This document shows positions 45,086 through 54,056 of a DNA stretch of 64,000 bases, in pieces (position 1 is the first letter of the stretch; each line of letters opens with the position of its first letter). This DNA is from an uncultured Pelagibacteraceae bacterium (lineage in GTDB: Bacteria; Pseudomonadota; Alphaproteobacteria; Pelagibacterales; Pelagibacteraceae). The notes under the pieces were generated by a model. That model saw only the letters and a program-made list of their open reading frames with translations, made no database searches and was not told the origin of the DNA. Position numbers and translations under genes: made by a program. The stretch spans positions 62,001-126,000 of the forward strand of contig CACEFK010000002.1 in the NCBI GenBank assembly GCA_902558835.1, read 5' to 3'.

Positions 45086-47092
45086 TTAACTTAACGGCCA
45101 AGGTAATTCTATGTACGACTGTAGTATACCTGGAGGGAAATCCATAACCATAAAATGTGATATTAGAGATAGAAAGATCCAAACTAAAATTCCACTTAAA
45201 ATGCTAAAAACTTTATTTTTCTTAGCAATTTTATTTAAAAAAATAATCACAAAAAAACCAATGGATACAAAGAAGCCAATAAATATTGATAAAAATAATG
45301 GTGAAATAAACCAAAATATAGTTAACCATTGATTTCTAATTTCTCTTTTTCCCTTTACTAAATTTTCTGCATCATGAAATACTTTTGCACCTGTGTTACC
45401 AAAGTACATTTGAATACCTATAGTAAAACAAAATATAATCATAAAAATACCAACACTTATTGGAAAAATTTTTCCCAAGTACTGCAAATGATCTGTAACA
45501 AAAATTGTGTAAATACCTAAAAAAGATAAAATAAAAAGAAATATCCATTGAGGTATTGTTTTTAAGTTTAATAATTTTGATTTTGATTGAGCAATTTCAT
45601 CTTTTCTATTTATAATTTTTATACCTGAGTAAATTGAGAAAATTGAAATTAAAATTAAAATTAAAAATATTGGTCGAGTAAATAATTCAGAAAACTTATA
45701 AAATTGCATTGTCTGATAAAGGTATGTTTCAATACTATCACTAAGGACAAACCCAATCATTAAAGCAACTCTAGAGTAATCAAATCTTTTCATGAATACT
45801 GCCAAAACCCCTATGAATGTTGCAAAAAGTAAATCCCCCCAAGATCTTGTAGAGTTAAAAATCGCGAACAAAATTAATGAAATTAAAAATGGTGCTAAGA
45901 CAGTAAAGTTAATTGTTGTTAATTGAGAAATTGGTCTTGCCATCGCTACACAAATGATTGCACCAAAAATATTTGCAACAGCTAAAGACCATATTATTGT
46001 GTAAATTAAATCAAGCTGTGTATCAACCATTTGGATTCCTGGATCAACACCCAACAAAATTAAACCACCCATTAATATTGCAGTTCCTCCTGAACCTGGA
46101 ATTCCAAACAAAAGAGTTGGGATAAGCGCTCCTCCTTCTTTTGAATTGGAACTAGACTCTGGACCTATGACGCCTCTAATGTCTCCGTTTCCAAAATTTT
46201 CATTATCTTTTACTGTTGTTTTTGCATGACTATAACTTATCCAATCAATACATGACCCACCTATACCAGGTATCAATCCAATAAAACTTCCAATGAAAGA
46301 ACATCTTAAAACTAAAAATTTATTTTTGAGAAAATCTTTTAGACCGATAAGCCATCCTGATTTTTCTAATTCTGCTTTTTCTGAAACTGCTTTATTTGAT
46401 CTAAGTAGTTCAACAATTTCAGGAAATGCAAAGATTGAAATAGCTACTACCATTAAATGAATTCCACCACCTAAATACATTACAATTGGATTCTGTACTT
46501 CTAAAACAGTGCTAAAATCCAATCTATATTCGGAACTTGCTGGTGATATACCAATACAGCCAATAATCATTCCAAGGCATGCTGCAACCAAACCTTTAAA
46601 TATACTTGAGCCTGTAAGTGTACCAACAACTGAAATCCCAAAAATAGCCAGCATCAACATTTCACCTGTACCGAATGCTAAAATAATTGGTTTAGCTATT
46701 TGAATTACTGCAGTTAATAAAACAGCACCAAATAAACCACCAAATAATGATGAAAAGAATGCGGCTGATAAAGCTCTTGCTGCTTGTCCTTTTTTTGCTA
46801 AAGGAAATCCATCCATAACAGTTGCTTGTGCTGAGACTGATCCCGGGACACCAATTAAAACTGCAGGAAATGTATCTGATGTTGCAACTACTGACATCAG
46901 TCCCATCATCATAGCAATGCCTGAAATTGGTTCCATGCCAAAAACAAATGGTAGCAATAGAGATAATCCAACTGTTCCTCCAAAACCGGGAATAACTCCT
47001 ACAACCAATCCAAGCATTACTCCGAGTATCAAAAATATTATTGATGGGCCCGAAACAATAGTTACCAGTGCTGAAAAAAGAGCTTCTAGCAT
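45086..47092 (-). CDS. Fused TctA-TctB permease (set 2)
   Basis: 668 residues. The first ~490 match TctA (VGVIPGFGGTVGLSLLLPF and GLIPGIGGSCIDWISY loops), and residues about 505-665 are TctB-like, with four helices (IPQWIFLFILSFLGIY through the C-terminus). Both membrane subunits are thus one chain, unlike the neighbouring three-gene set. It is downstream of its binder gene across an intrinsic terminator, so it is probably made at lower level. Confidence 0.9.
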   Translation of the reverse strand: MLEALFSALVTIVSGPSIIFLILGVMLGLVVGVIPGFGGTVGLSLLLPFVFGMEPISGIAMMMGLMSVVATSDTFPAVLIGVPGSVSAQATVMDGFPLAKKGQAARALSAAFFSSLFGGLFGAVLLTAVIQIAKPIILAFGTGEMLMLAIFGISVVGTLTGSSIFKGLVAACLGMIIGCIGISPASSEYRLDFSTVLEVQNPIVMYLGGGIHLMVVAISIFAFPEIVELLRSNKAVSEKAELEKSGWLIGLKDFLKNKFLVLRCSFIGSFIGLIPGIGGSCIDWISYSHAKTTVKDNENFGNGDIRGVIGPESSSNSKEGGALIPTLLFGIPGSGGTAILMGGLILLGVDPGIQMVDTQLDLIYTIIWSLAVANIFGAIICVAMARPISQLTTINFTVLAPFLISLILFAIFNSTRSWGDLLFATFIGVLAVFMKRFDYSRVALMIGFVLSDSIETYLYQTMQFYKFSELFTRPIFLILILISIFSIYSGIKIINRKDEIAQSKSKLLNLKTIPQWIFLFILSFLGIYTIFVTDHLQYLGKIFPISVGIFMIIFCFTIGIQMYFGNTGAKVFHDAENLVKGKREIRNQWLTIFWFISPLFLSIFIGFFVSIGFFVIIFLNKIAKKNKVFSILSGILVWIFLSLISHFMVMDFPPGILQSYIELPWPLS

Positions 47093-47105
47093 AAAAATAT
47101 TCTAT

Positions 47106-47137
47106 AAAAAAAAAGGGGGCATTGCCCCCTTTTTTTT
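47106..47137. terminator. Hairpin terminator/attenuator between tctC and tctAB
   Basis: GGGGGC (47115-47120), a 3-base loop, GCCCCC (47124-47129), flanked by nine A and eight T, so it is functional on both strands. In the minus operon it sits after tctC and before the permease gene, fitting partial termination that makes more binder than permease. Confidence 0.85.
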
Positions 47138-47154
47138 AACTAAAGGAAAAATAA

Positions 47155-48216
47155 TTACTTAGTGTTTTTCCACTCTTGTAAAAATTTCTCTGACTTAGAA
47201 TCAACTGAAGTAGCTTTTTTTAATGAAGATTTTAAATTTTTAGATCCAGTTACTTGATCGTATTTACCTAATTTTTTATTTAAAACTTTCATTGCCTCAG
47301 GATCATTTACAATAGCTTCTGCAGCTTTTTGCCAAGCTTTAACAACTTTTTTGGAAGCAGATTTTGGCAACATCACATATTTTTGTGTTGCAAAACCAGC
47401 ATAAAATAAAGCTGTCCAAGATTTAGCCTCTGTTCCTTTGAATTTATTTCCAGTCACTGCCTCATAAACTTCTGGAAATGAAGGTAAATCTGGGAAATTG
47501 GGATCTCTAGCAACTTTTCCATCTATTGGTGCGCCCCATGTCATAACAGCAACCATTTCACCTTTTTCAACTAATGGCTTAACATGTTTTAAGTAAGATG
47601 CTGTTGTTTGGTAATCAATTGTAGTTTCACCTCTTAGAATAGCAGCTCTTCCTGCTTTTCTTCCTTTCATACCATAAACAACATTTACATCTAATCCTAG
47701 CATATCAAATGCAAGGATAGGAACTGCATCTAAAGAAGTTTTACCTTGAGAGCCATAAACAAGTTTTGATCCTTTTAATTTATCAAAATCTTTAATGATA
47801 TCAGTAACTCCCATATCTTTTCTAACATATACAACTCCACCTGTTCCACTTGCAAAAATTGGAACCATGTTTTTGTATTGGTATCTTACTCTTTCATCTT
47901 TAAATATGAACGGTAACTGAACTGATCCTGATGTTCCAAATACAACCGAACCATCTTTATCTTTACCATGTTCAGCAAAGTATTTATTTGATGCACCAAT
48001 TGCTTTACCATCAGTAACATTTTTAACAACAACAGTTGGATTTCCAGGTAAGTTTTTACTGAAAGCTGGACCAATTGCTCTTGCCCAAGTATCAGATCCA
48101 CCACCTGCTTTGAATGGAATCCAAATTGTTACTGTCTTTCCAGAATAATCTACTGCTAAAGCAGAAGACGTAGTTATAATTATTGCAGCTAATGCTGTAA
48201 TTAGTTTTTTAATCAT
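47155..48216 (-). CDS. tctC: TTT periplasmic substrate-binding protein TctC (set 2)
   Basis: 353 residues with a signal peptide ending near residue 21 (ALA-VDY). The TctC core reads IPFKAGGGSDTWARAIGPAFSKNLPG. It closely resembles the paralogue at 50334-51392 in sequence and length. The start has a very strong GGAGGG ribosome site. It is divergent from the tctD regulator across 65 bases carrying TGACAA repeats, and its permease lies downstream, past the hairpin. Confidence 0.93.
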   Translation of the reverse strand: MIKKLITALAAIIITTSSALAVDYSGKTVTIWIPFKAGGGSDTWARAIGPAFSKNLPGNPTVVVKNVTDGKAIGASNKYFAEHGKDKDGSVVFGTSGSVQLPFIFKDERVRYQYKNMVPIFASGTGGVVYVRKDMGVTDIIKDFDKLKGSKLVYGSQGKTSLDAVPILAFDMLGLDVNVVYGMKGRKAGRAAILRGETTIDYQTTASYLKHVKPLVEKGEMVAVMTWGAPIDGKVARDPNFPDLPSFPEVYEAVTGNKFKGTEAKSWTALFYAGFATQKYVMLPKSASKKVVKAWQKAAEAIVNDPEAMKVLNKKLGKYDQVTGSKNLKSSLKKATSVDSKSEKFLQEWKNTK

Positions 48217-48246
48217 TTTTCCCTCCTCTAAAGTTTTAGGTTACTT

Positions 48247-48271
48247 TGACAAGCTGACAAGAAACTGACAA
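48247..48271. promoter_or_regulatory. Candidate TctD operator in tctC-tctD gap
   Basis: TGACAA occurs at 48247, 48255 and 48266. The last two are 11 bases apart, the direct-repeat phasing typical of OmpR-type regulators. The 18-mer CTGACAAGAAACTGACAA (48254-48271) matches 52937-52954 at 15 of 18 bases. It ends 10 bases before tctD. Confidence 0.6.
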
Positions 48272-48281
48272 AATCATTCTT

Positions 48282-48947
48282 ATGAAAGTGCTTATAATTG
48301 AGGATTCTAAGGAGTTTTCTAAATCGTTATTAGATTTTTTTAATTATGATGGTCACAGCACAGACCATGCTTCAAATTTATCTTCAGCCTATGATTATTT
48401 GTCAGTTTCCAAATATGATATAATTTTATTAGATATAATGTTGCCTGATGGAGATGGAAGAGATTTTCTAAAAAAAATAAGAAAACAAAATAAAAACATA
48501 CCTGTAATAGTTATGACAGCTAGATCTGAAGTATCTGATAGAATAGATTTATTAGATGTTGGTGCAGATGATTATATCATTAAACCTTTTGATCTAGCAG
48601 AGCTTGAGGCTAGATGCAGAGCAGTCCTAAGAAGACAGAGTGGACAAAATCAAACTTGTTTGAAATTTAAAAATCTATCTCTTTTTCCACTATTGGCTAA
48701 AATTGAAATCTCAGGGAAACCGACAAGTTTAAGAAATCGAGAATTAAGATTATTGGAAATATTTTTTAATTCTCCAAAAATTTTTTTTACTAAAGAGCAA
48801 TTAACTGATCGTCTATTCTCAATTTCTGAAACTATTTCCGAAAATGCTATTGAAGTTTATATTGCAAGATTAAGAAAAAAAATAAAGAATAGTAAAGCTA
48901 AAATCGAAAATGTTCGAAGTATTGGATATAGATTAATAGAAAAATGA
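48282..48947 (+). CDS. tctD: OmpR-family response regulator TctD
   Basis: 221 residues. Receiver domain 1-118 with acidic pocket Glu/Asp 7-8, phosphoacceptor Asp51 and Lys101; winged-helix DNA-binding domain about 125-219, ending RSIGYRLIEK. In known systems TctD turns on tricarboxylate transport on signal from TctE. It overlaps the kinase by 4 bases and is divergent from tctC; the TGACAA repeats abut its start, suggesting autoregulation. Confidence 0.92.
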   Translation: MKVLIIEDSKEFSKSLLDFFNYDGHSTDHASNLSSAYDYLSVSKYDIILLDIMLPDGDGRDFLKKIRKQNKNIPVIVMTARSEVSDRIDLLDVGADDYIIKPFDLAELEARCRAVLRRQSGQNQTCLKFKNLSLFPLLAKIEISGKPTSLRNRELRLLEIFFNSPKIFFTKEQLTDRLFSISETISENAIEVYIARLRKKIKNSKAKIENVRSIGYRLIEK

Positions 48948-50332
48948 TTTCATTAAAAACAAATAATTTTTCTTTGAAAAATAGATTGCTAATTCAATTA
49001 AGTATAATCGCAGCAATTTTATCAATTATTATATTTGTTGGTATCCGTACTCTTGTTACTCAAACATTGACCACTACACAAGATGGTTTGTTAAAAGCTT
49101 CTGTAAACTCAATAGTAGAAGGTGTGAGAGTTGGAAATAATGATATTTATTTAATCTGGCCATTTGAAACTTTTTCAACACTAGGAAGACTTGGGGAAGA
49201 TCGAATATTTTACAGACTAGATAAAAACAATGAGTTTCTTATTGGTTATAATAAATTTCCAAAATCAAAAATTTATGGAAATTTAAGCAAACCATCATTC
49301 AAAACTATAAACTATAAAGAAAAAAATATCCGAACTGTTTCAGTTAAACATTTATTTACAATTAAAGGTAAACCAACTGAAATTTACATAACAGTCGGAC
49401 AAACTCAAAATTTTCAATTTAATATTTTAAAAGATGTTACAACAAATATATTTGTGATTGTTTTTATTTTTTTTATCATATCTATCTTTTTATCATTTAT
49501 TACAACATCACTTGCACTAAGGCCCGTTAATTTATTAGCAAAAGAAGTTAAAGAACGAGGTCCTCATGATTTACAAGAAGTAAAATATCCATCACCTAAA
49601 GAACTTAAACCATTACTAAATTCTTTGAATGGATTTATTAAAAGATTACAAAATTCACTAAAAAAGACTGAAATTTTTATTGCAGAAGCTGCTCATCATA
49701 TCAAAACTCCACTAACTGTAGTAAAATCAGAAAGTGAATTAGCTCTAAGAAAGTCAAAAACACCTGAAAATAGAGTTCATTTAAGAAATATTATTAGATC
49801 AGTAGATCAGACAAGTAGATCATCAATACAATTACTAGAGCACGCTATGGTTATGTATAGAGCAGAAAAGAAACAGAGAGAGCTTTGTGAAGTCAATCAA
49901 ATAATTAAAAAAATTGCAGATAACTATAAGCCAGCAGCTAATTTAAGAGATATTAATATTAAACTTAATTTATTAACTGATTATAATATTGAGATTTTAT
50001 TAGACAGAATATTGCTTGAAGTAACTTTAAGAAATTTAATAGATAATGCTATTAAGTACTCACCCATTGAAGAAAATATAATTATAAAAAGTATTATAAA
50101 TAATAATAAGTATATAATTTTAATCGAAAATATTTCCTTAAACATGGATAAAATAAATAAAAATCAATTGGTTAAAAGATTTTCACGTGGAAAAAACCAT
50201 AAAAATATAATTGGAACTGGTTTAGGACTTGCGATTGTAACAGAGGCAGTTCAGGCTCTAAAAGGTAAATTTAATATCAAAATTGAAAACAAAAAAAAAT
50301 TAATAACAAGTATTCTTTTGCCTTTAAAATAA
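48944..50332 (+). CDS. tctE: Sensor histidine kinase TctE
   Basis: 462 residues. Helix 1 about 15-36, a periplasmic sensor loop of about 125 residues, helix 2 about 165-190, HAMP-like linker, H-box AAHHIKTPL with His251, N-box NLIDNAIKYSP, and a short G2 GTGLGLAI. The D/F box between them is reduced, as often in the TctE group. It overlaps tctD. The sensed acid is unknown but is probably the transported one. Confidence 0.92.
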   Translation: MISLKTNNFSLKNRLLIQLSIIAAILSIIIFVGIRTLVTQTLTTTQDGLLKASVNSIVEGVRVGNNDIYLIWPFETFSTLGRLGEDRIFYRLDKNNEFLIGYNKFPKSKIYGNLSKPSFKTINYKEKNIRTVSVKHLFTIKGKPTEIYITVGQTQNFQFNILKDVTTNIFVIVFIFFIISIFLSFITTSLALRPVNLLAKEVKERGPHDLQEVKYPSPKELKPLLNSLNGFIKRLQNSLKKTEIFIAEAAHHIKTPLTVVKSESELALRKSKTPENRVHLRNIIRSVDQTSRSSIQLLEHAMVMYRAEKKQRELCEVNQIIKKIADNYKPAANLRDINIKLNLLTDYNIEILLDRILLEVTLRNLIDNAIKYSPIEENIIIKSIINNNKYIILIENISLNMDKINKNQLVKRFSRGKNHKNIIGTGLGLAIVTEAVQALKGKFNIKIENKKKLITSILLPLK

Positions 50333-50333
50333 T

Positions 50334-51392
50334 TTATTGTTTTGTATCCATCCAAGAGGATAAATAAATGTAAGCTGGTTCGTCGAGAGTTGAGGCTTTT
50401 CGAAGAGCGAAAATTAAATTTTCTCCTATAATTTGATCATATTTACCAAGTTTTTTATTAATTATTTTCATTGTATCCAAATCATTTACGATTTGGCCTG
50501 AGGCATTTATCCATGCTGTTACAACGTTGTCAGATGCAGATTTAGGTAAAACTATAAACTTTTGAGTGGCAAAACCTGCGTTGAATAAAACTTGCCAAGC
50601 ATCAAAAGCCTCTTTGTTTTTATTTTTTATTACCTTATCGTATACTTCACTAAATGAAGGTAAATCCGGGAAATTTGGATCTCTTTTTATTTGTCCATTT
50701 ATAACAGATCCCCACGTCATTAATGGTACCATTTCACCATTATCTACAAGTGGTTTAACGTGTTTTAAATATGACGCTGTTGTTTGGTAATCAATTGTAG
50801 TTTCACCTCTAAGGATAGCAGCTCTACCAACTTTTCTACCTTTCATACCATAAACAACATTTACATCTAGCCCAAGCATATCAAATGCTAACACCGGAAC
50901 AGCGTCAAGAGAGTTGACACCTTGTGACCCAAAAACCAAAGAAGTTGATTTTAATTTTTTAAAATCTTTAATTATATTATTTATGCCCATATCTTTTCTG
51001 ATATAGACAACGCCTCCTGTTCCACTACCAAAAACAGGTATCATATTTTTATAATCATATCTCACTCTTTCATCTCTAAATAAATAAGGTAATTGAACAG
51101 AACCAGATGTTCCAAAAACAACTAGTCCATCTTTGTCATTACTGTGTTGAGAAAAATATTTATTTGAAGCACCTAGTATTCCACCTTCTGTTACATTTTG
51201 AACTATAACTTTTGGGTTTCCCGGCAAGTTTTTACTAAACGCTGGACCAATTGCTCTTGCCCATGCATCGGTTCCTCCGCCTGCTTTAAATGGAATCCAA
51301 ATTGTTACTGTCTTTCCAGAATAATCTATAGCGTAAGCTGAGGTTATTGTTGTAAGAACTAGTAATAGTACTGTTAATATTCTATTGATCAT
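50334..51392 (-). CDS. tctC: TTT substrate-binding protein TctC, orphan paralogue
   Basis: 352 residues, signal peptide about 1-21, core IPFKAGGGTDAWARAIGPAF. It is a close duplicate of the 47155-48216 protein: even the DNA for the post-signal region is nearly identical between 51288-51330 and 48114-48156. It has no permease of its own; the partner is probably the fused TctAB. It is co-directional with the TcuA-like gene 27 bases upstream, and presumably brings in that enzyme's substrate. Confidence 0.92.
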   Translation of the reverse strand: MINRILTVLLLVLTTITSAYAIDYSGKTVTIWIPFKAGGGTDAWARAIGPAFSKNLPGNPKVIVQNVTEGGILGASNKYFSQHSNDKDGLVVFGTSGSVQLPYLFRDERVRYDYKNMIPVFGSGTGGVVYIRKDMGINNIIKDFKKLKSTSLVFGSQGVNSLDAVPVLAFDMLGLDVNVVYGMKGRKVGRAAILRGETTIDYQTTASYLKHVKPLVDNGEMVPLMTWGSVINGQIKRDPNFPDLPSFSEVYDKVIKNKNKEAFDAWQVLFNAGFATQKFIVLPKSASDNVVTAWINASGQIVNDLDTMKIINKKLGKYDQIIGENLIFALRKASTLDEPAYIYLSSWMDTKQ

Positions 51393-51419
51393 ATTTAATT
51401 ATTAGCATTAAAAAACAAA

Positions 51420-52922
51420 TTAGGATAATTTAGCAGCATATTTTCCAGCTATTCTTCCGAAAACAGAACCTGACATTAACCCACTACCACCTGGATAATT
51501 TAAGTAAAATATACCACCAACCATTTCACCTGCTGCATACAAGCCTTTGATTGGTTTTTCTTTATTGTCTAATACTTCACACTTATTATTTATTTTTAAA
51601 CCCCCAAAAGTGAAAGTTATTCCACATGTAACTCCAAAAGCATAAAAAGGACTTTTGTCAATTTTATTTGCCCAATTGGATTTATTTATTTTTAAACCTT
51701 TGGTATTTTTTCCATCTTTAATTGTTGGATCGAACTTTACTTTAGTATTTACACTTTGATTGTATTTTAAAATTGTGCTCAGTGCTTTATTTGCATTAAC
51801 ACCTTTGAGTTTTTTGACGAGATCTTCTAAAGAATTTGCTTTTACTTTGGTAGCTGATTTAACATCATATTCATTGTAAAGCATTGGCCTTACTTTTTGA
51901 TCAAAGATTTGCCAAGCAAATTGTTTTGGTTGCTTAATTACTTCTCTACCAAATTTTGCATATGTGTAATTTCGAAGATCCTCACCCTCGTCAACAAATC
52001 TTTCACCATTTGCATTTAAAACAATTCCCCATGGATAACTTATTTTTCTGTATTTAGCCGCAATCTTAAGATCACTAAACTTTGGACCATTAAGGTCATG
52101 AAACACTGCGTGACAACCATTCCACTCACCATAACGAGCTGCATTATGTTCAAAAGCCATGGTTAATCCATCACCTGTATTATGTTTGGTACCTCTTACT
52201 TTAGCTTTATCCCAACCATTTCCAAGATATTTAGATCTCATTTTAGAATTTGCCTCAAAACCACCACAAGCAAGAATAACTGAATTACATAAAATTAATT
52301 CTTTTTTACCTTTGTGTAGAACTCCAATACCTTTTATTTCGTTATTTTTTTTTATTAATTTTTTAGCTGCAACTTCATATTTAATTTTAATTCCATTTTT
52401 TTTGGCTATATTAGTGAGTGATTTTATAAGACCTTCACCTTGATTTTTAACTTCTAAAGTTAAACCACCCCAATATTTAGTTACACCATTAACTACAAAA
52501 GATTGTTTCCCTTTTATTGGCACAAATTTTAATCCTTTCTTACTTAACCAATAAATCACTTCATGACTATCATTTACCAATGTTTTTGTAAGTTTTTTAT
52601 CTGTCTTATTTTTAGTAACTTTGATCATGTCATCATAAAAACTTCTTTTAGGATATTTTCCATAATCAATTTTTTTTGACTGCTTTAATTTGGGAATAAT
52701 TTTTTTTAAATCCGAAAAGTTATTATAAGCAAAACGATAAGAGCCATTTGTATATCTGCTATTTCCGCCAGCTTCTTTTTTGGAAGCTTTTTCTATTATT
52801 AAAACTTTTTTAGCCCCATTATCTCTTGCAGATAATGCAGCACAAAGAGCAGCATTTCCACTACCCACTACAACAACATCATATTTTTCCATATATGATT
52901 TTTTATAAAATTTTAAATTCAT
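51420..52922 (-). CDS. tcuA: FAD-dependent tricarballylate dehydrogenase-like (TcuA)
   Basis: 500 residues of the succinate dehydrogenase/fumarate reductase flavoprotein superfamily. FAD dinucleotide fold VVVVGSGNAALCAALSA (about 17-33), GGNSRYTNGSYR, and the C-terminal GLYAAGEMVGGIFYLNYPGGSGL. TcuA oxidises tricarballylate to cis-aconitate. A second ATG at 52892 begins just before the fold and may be the true start. The electron-transfer partner TcuB is not found nearby. Substrate is inferred from family and tct/prpF context. Confidence 0.85.
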   Translation of the reverse strand: MNLKFYKKSYMEKYDVVVVGSGNAALCAALSARDNGAKKVLIIEKASKKEAGGNSRYTNGSYRFAYNNFSDLKKIIPKLKQSKKIDYGKYPKRSFYDDMIKVTKNKTDKKLTKTLVNDSHEVIYWLSKKGLKFVPIKGKQSFVVNGVTKYWGGLTLEVKNQGEGLIKSLTNIAKKNGIKIKYEVAAKKLIKKNNEIKGIGVLHKGKKELILCNSVILACGGFEANSKMRSKYLGNGWDKAKVRGTKHNTGDGLTMAFEHNAARYGEWNGCHAVFHDLNGPKFSDLKIAAKYRKISYPWGIVLNANGERFVDEGEDLRNYTYAKFGREVIKQPKQFAWQIFDQKVRPMLYNEYDVKSATKVKANSLEDLVKKLKGVNANKALSTILKYNQSVNTKVKFDPTIKDGKNTKGLKINKSNWANKIDKSPFYAFGVTCGITFTFGGLKINNKCEVLDNKEKPIKGLYAAGEMVGGIFYLNYPGGSGLMSGSVFGRIAGKYAAKLS

Positions 52923-52936
52923 TTTAATTTGATATA

Positions 52937-52954
52937 CTTACAAGAAGCTGACAC
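52937..52954. promoter_or_regulatory. Candidate TctD operator in tcuA-abrB gap
   Basis: CTTACAAGAAGCTGACAC: two TKACAM half-sites 11 bases apart, 15 of 18 identical to the repeat before tctD. It sits in the 78-base divergent region serving tcuA-tctC on minus and abrB-prpF on plus. Confidence 0.55.
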
Positions 52955-53000
52955 AAAAAAATAATTTAAAATATAATTTAGTTATAATTTTTTTTTAAAA

Positions 53001-54056
53001 ATGATTGATGAAATTAAAAATATTGTCAAACAGAGCTATTTAGCACTTTTAATTGGCGCAATTGGAGGATTATTTGCATCTACTATCAATATGCCATTGC
53101 CTTGGTTGCTAGGTCCTTTGTTATCAAATTTGCTTTTATCTTTTACAAAAATTAAAATAACTTTTTCAAAAAAACTTCTTAGTCCTATTTTTTTAATAAT
53201 AGGAATTATTATGGGAGGAACCTTAAATGTTTCTTTACTTTATAAAATACATTTATGGATATTTTCATCCTTATCTATGATTGTTTATGTTTTTATCAGC
53301 ACAATTATAATAACTTTTTATTTTTTAAAAGTTTGTAAATTTGAAAAAATGAATGCAATTTTAGCTGCATTACCTGGAGCTTTTGTTCCAATTTCTACTG
53401 CATTATTAGAATTAAAAAACAATAATAACAAAAGAGTTTTGGTTCCTCAGGCTACAAGAGTAATTTTTATTGTGTGTATGCTACCTGTGATTTTTATTTA
53501 TCAAATGGGTAATGCTGAAATACAAGGCTTGGGAAATCAAAACATTTATGATCTTAAATATTTTATTGAAATAGTGCTGGTGTGTTTTGCCTGCTATATT
53601 TTTGCTTTGTTTCTAAAAAAATTTAATATTCCATCCTCTACTCTATTATCAGGTATGATTATTTCAGGAATTTTGTATACACTCGAATTTATTAACGCAA
53701 GATTTCCAGATATTTTTATTAATATATCTTTTATATTTTTGGGTACAGCTTTAGGAAGTAGATTGAATGGTTTAAAGATTAAAGAATTGTTATTTTATAT
53801 TTTTCACGGAGTAATTATCACAATAATTTTAATGACCCTGGCAGCTTTTGCATCTTATTTTCTTGAAATTGCTTTTGGGTTTGATTTTTTACCAACTTTT
53901 TTAAGCTTTGTACCTGGTGGTATACATGAAATGGTTATAATAAGTGTAGCTTACAATATAGATCCTATATTTGTTAGTTATCATCATTTCTTAAGAATAA
54001 TATTAATTGTACTTTTAATTCCATTTATAATAAAAAAATTTAATCATAATGAATGA
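53001..54056 (+). CDS. AbrB-type membrane protein (COG3180)
   Basis: 351 residues with about ten hydrophobic segments in two repeats; INMPLPWLLGPLLSNLL near the start and FVPGGIHEMVIISVAYNIDPIFVSYHHFLRI near the end are the family signatures. Often mislabelled ammonia monooxygenase regulator; it is a putative transporter frequently found beside TTT genes. Here it begins the plus half of the divergent tcuA region and overlaps the PrpF-like gene by 8 bases. Confidence 0.82.
   Translation: MIDEIKNIVKQSYLALLIGAIGGLFASTINMPLPWLLGPLLSNLLLSFTKIKITFSKKLLSPIFLIIGIIMGGTLNVSLLYKIHLWIFSSLSMIVYVFISTIIITFYFLKVCKFEKMNAILAALPGAFVPISTALLELKNNNNKRVLVPQATRVIFIVCMLPVIFIYQMGNAEIQGLGNQNIYDLKYFIEIVLVCFACYIFALFLKKFNIPSSTLLSGMIISGILYTLEFINARFPDIFINISFIFLGTALGSRLNGLKIKELLFYIFHGVIITIILMTLAAFASYFLEIAFGFDFLPTFLSFVPGGIHEMVIISVAYNIDPIFVSYHHFLRIILIVLLIPFIIKKFNHNE

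Noticed and set aside
53001-54056. Ammonia monooxygenase or transcription factor AbrB
   Set aside because: The protein is a ten-helix membrane protein of the COG3180 group; the monooxygenase and AbrB-regulator labels are historical misannotations.
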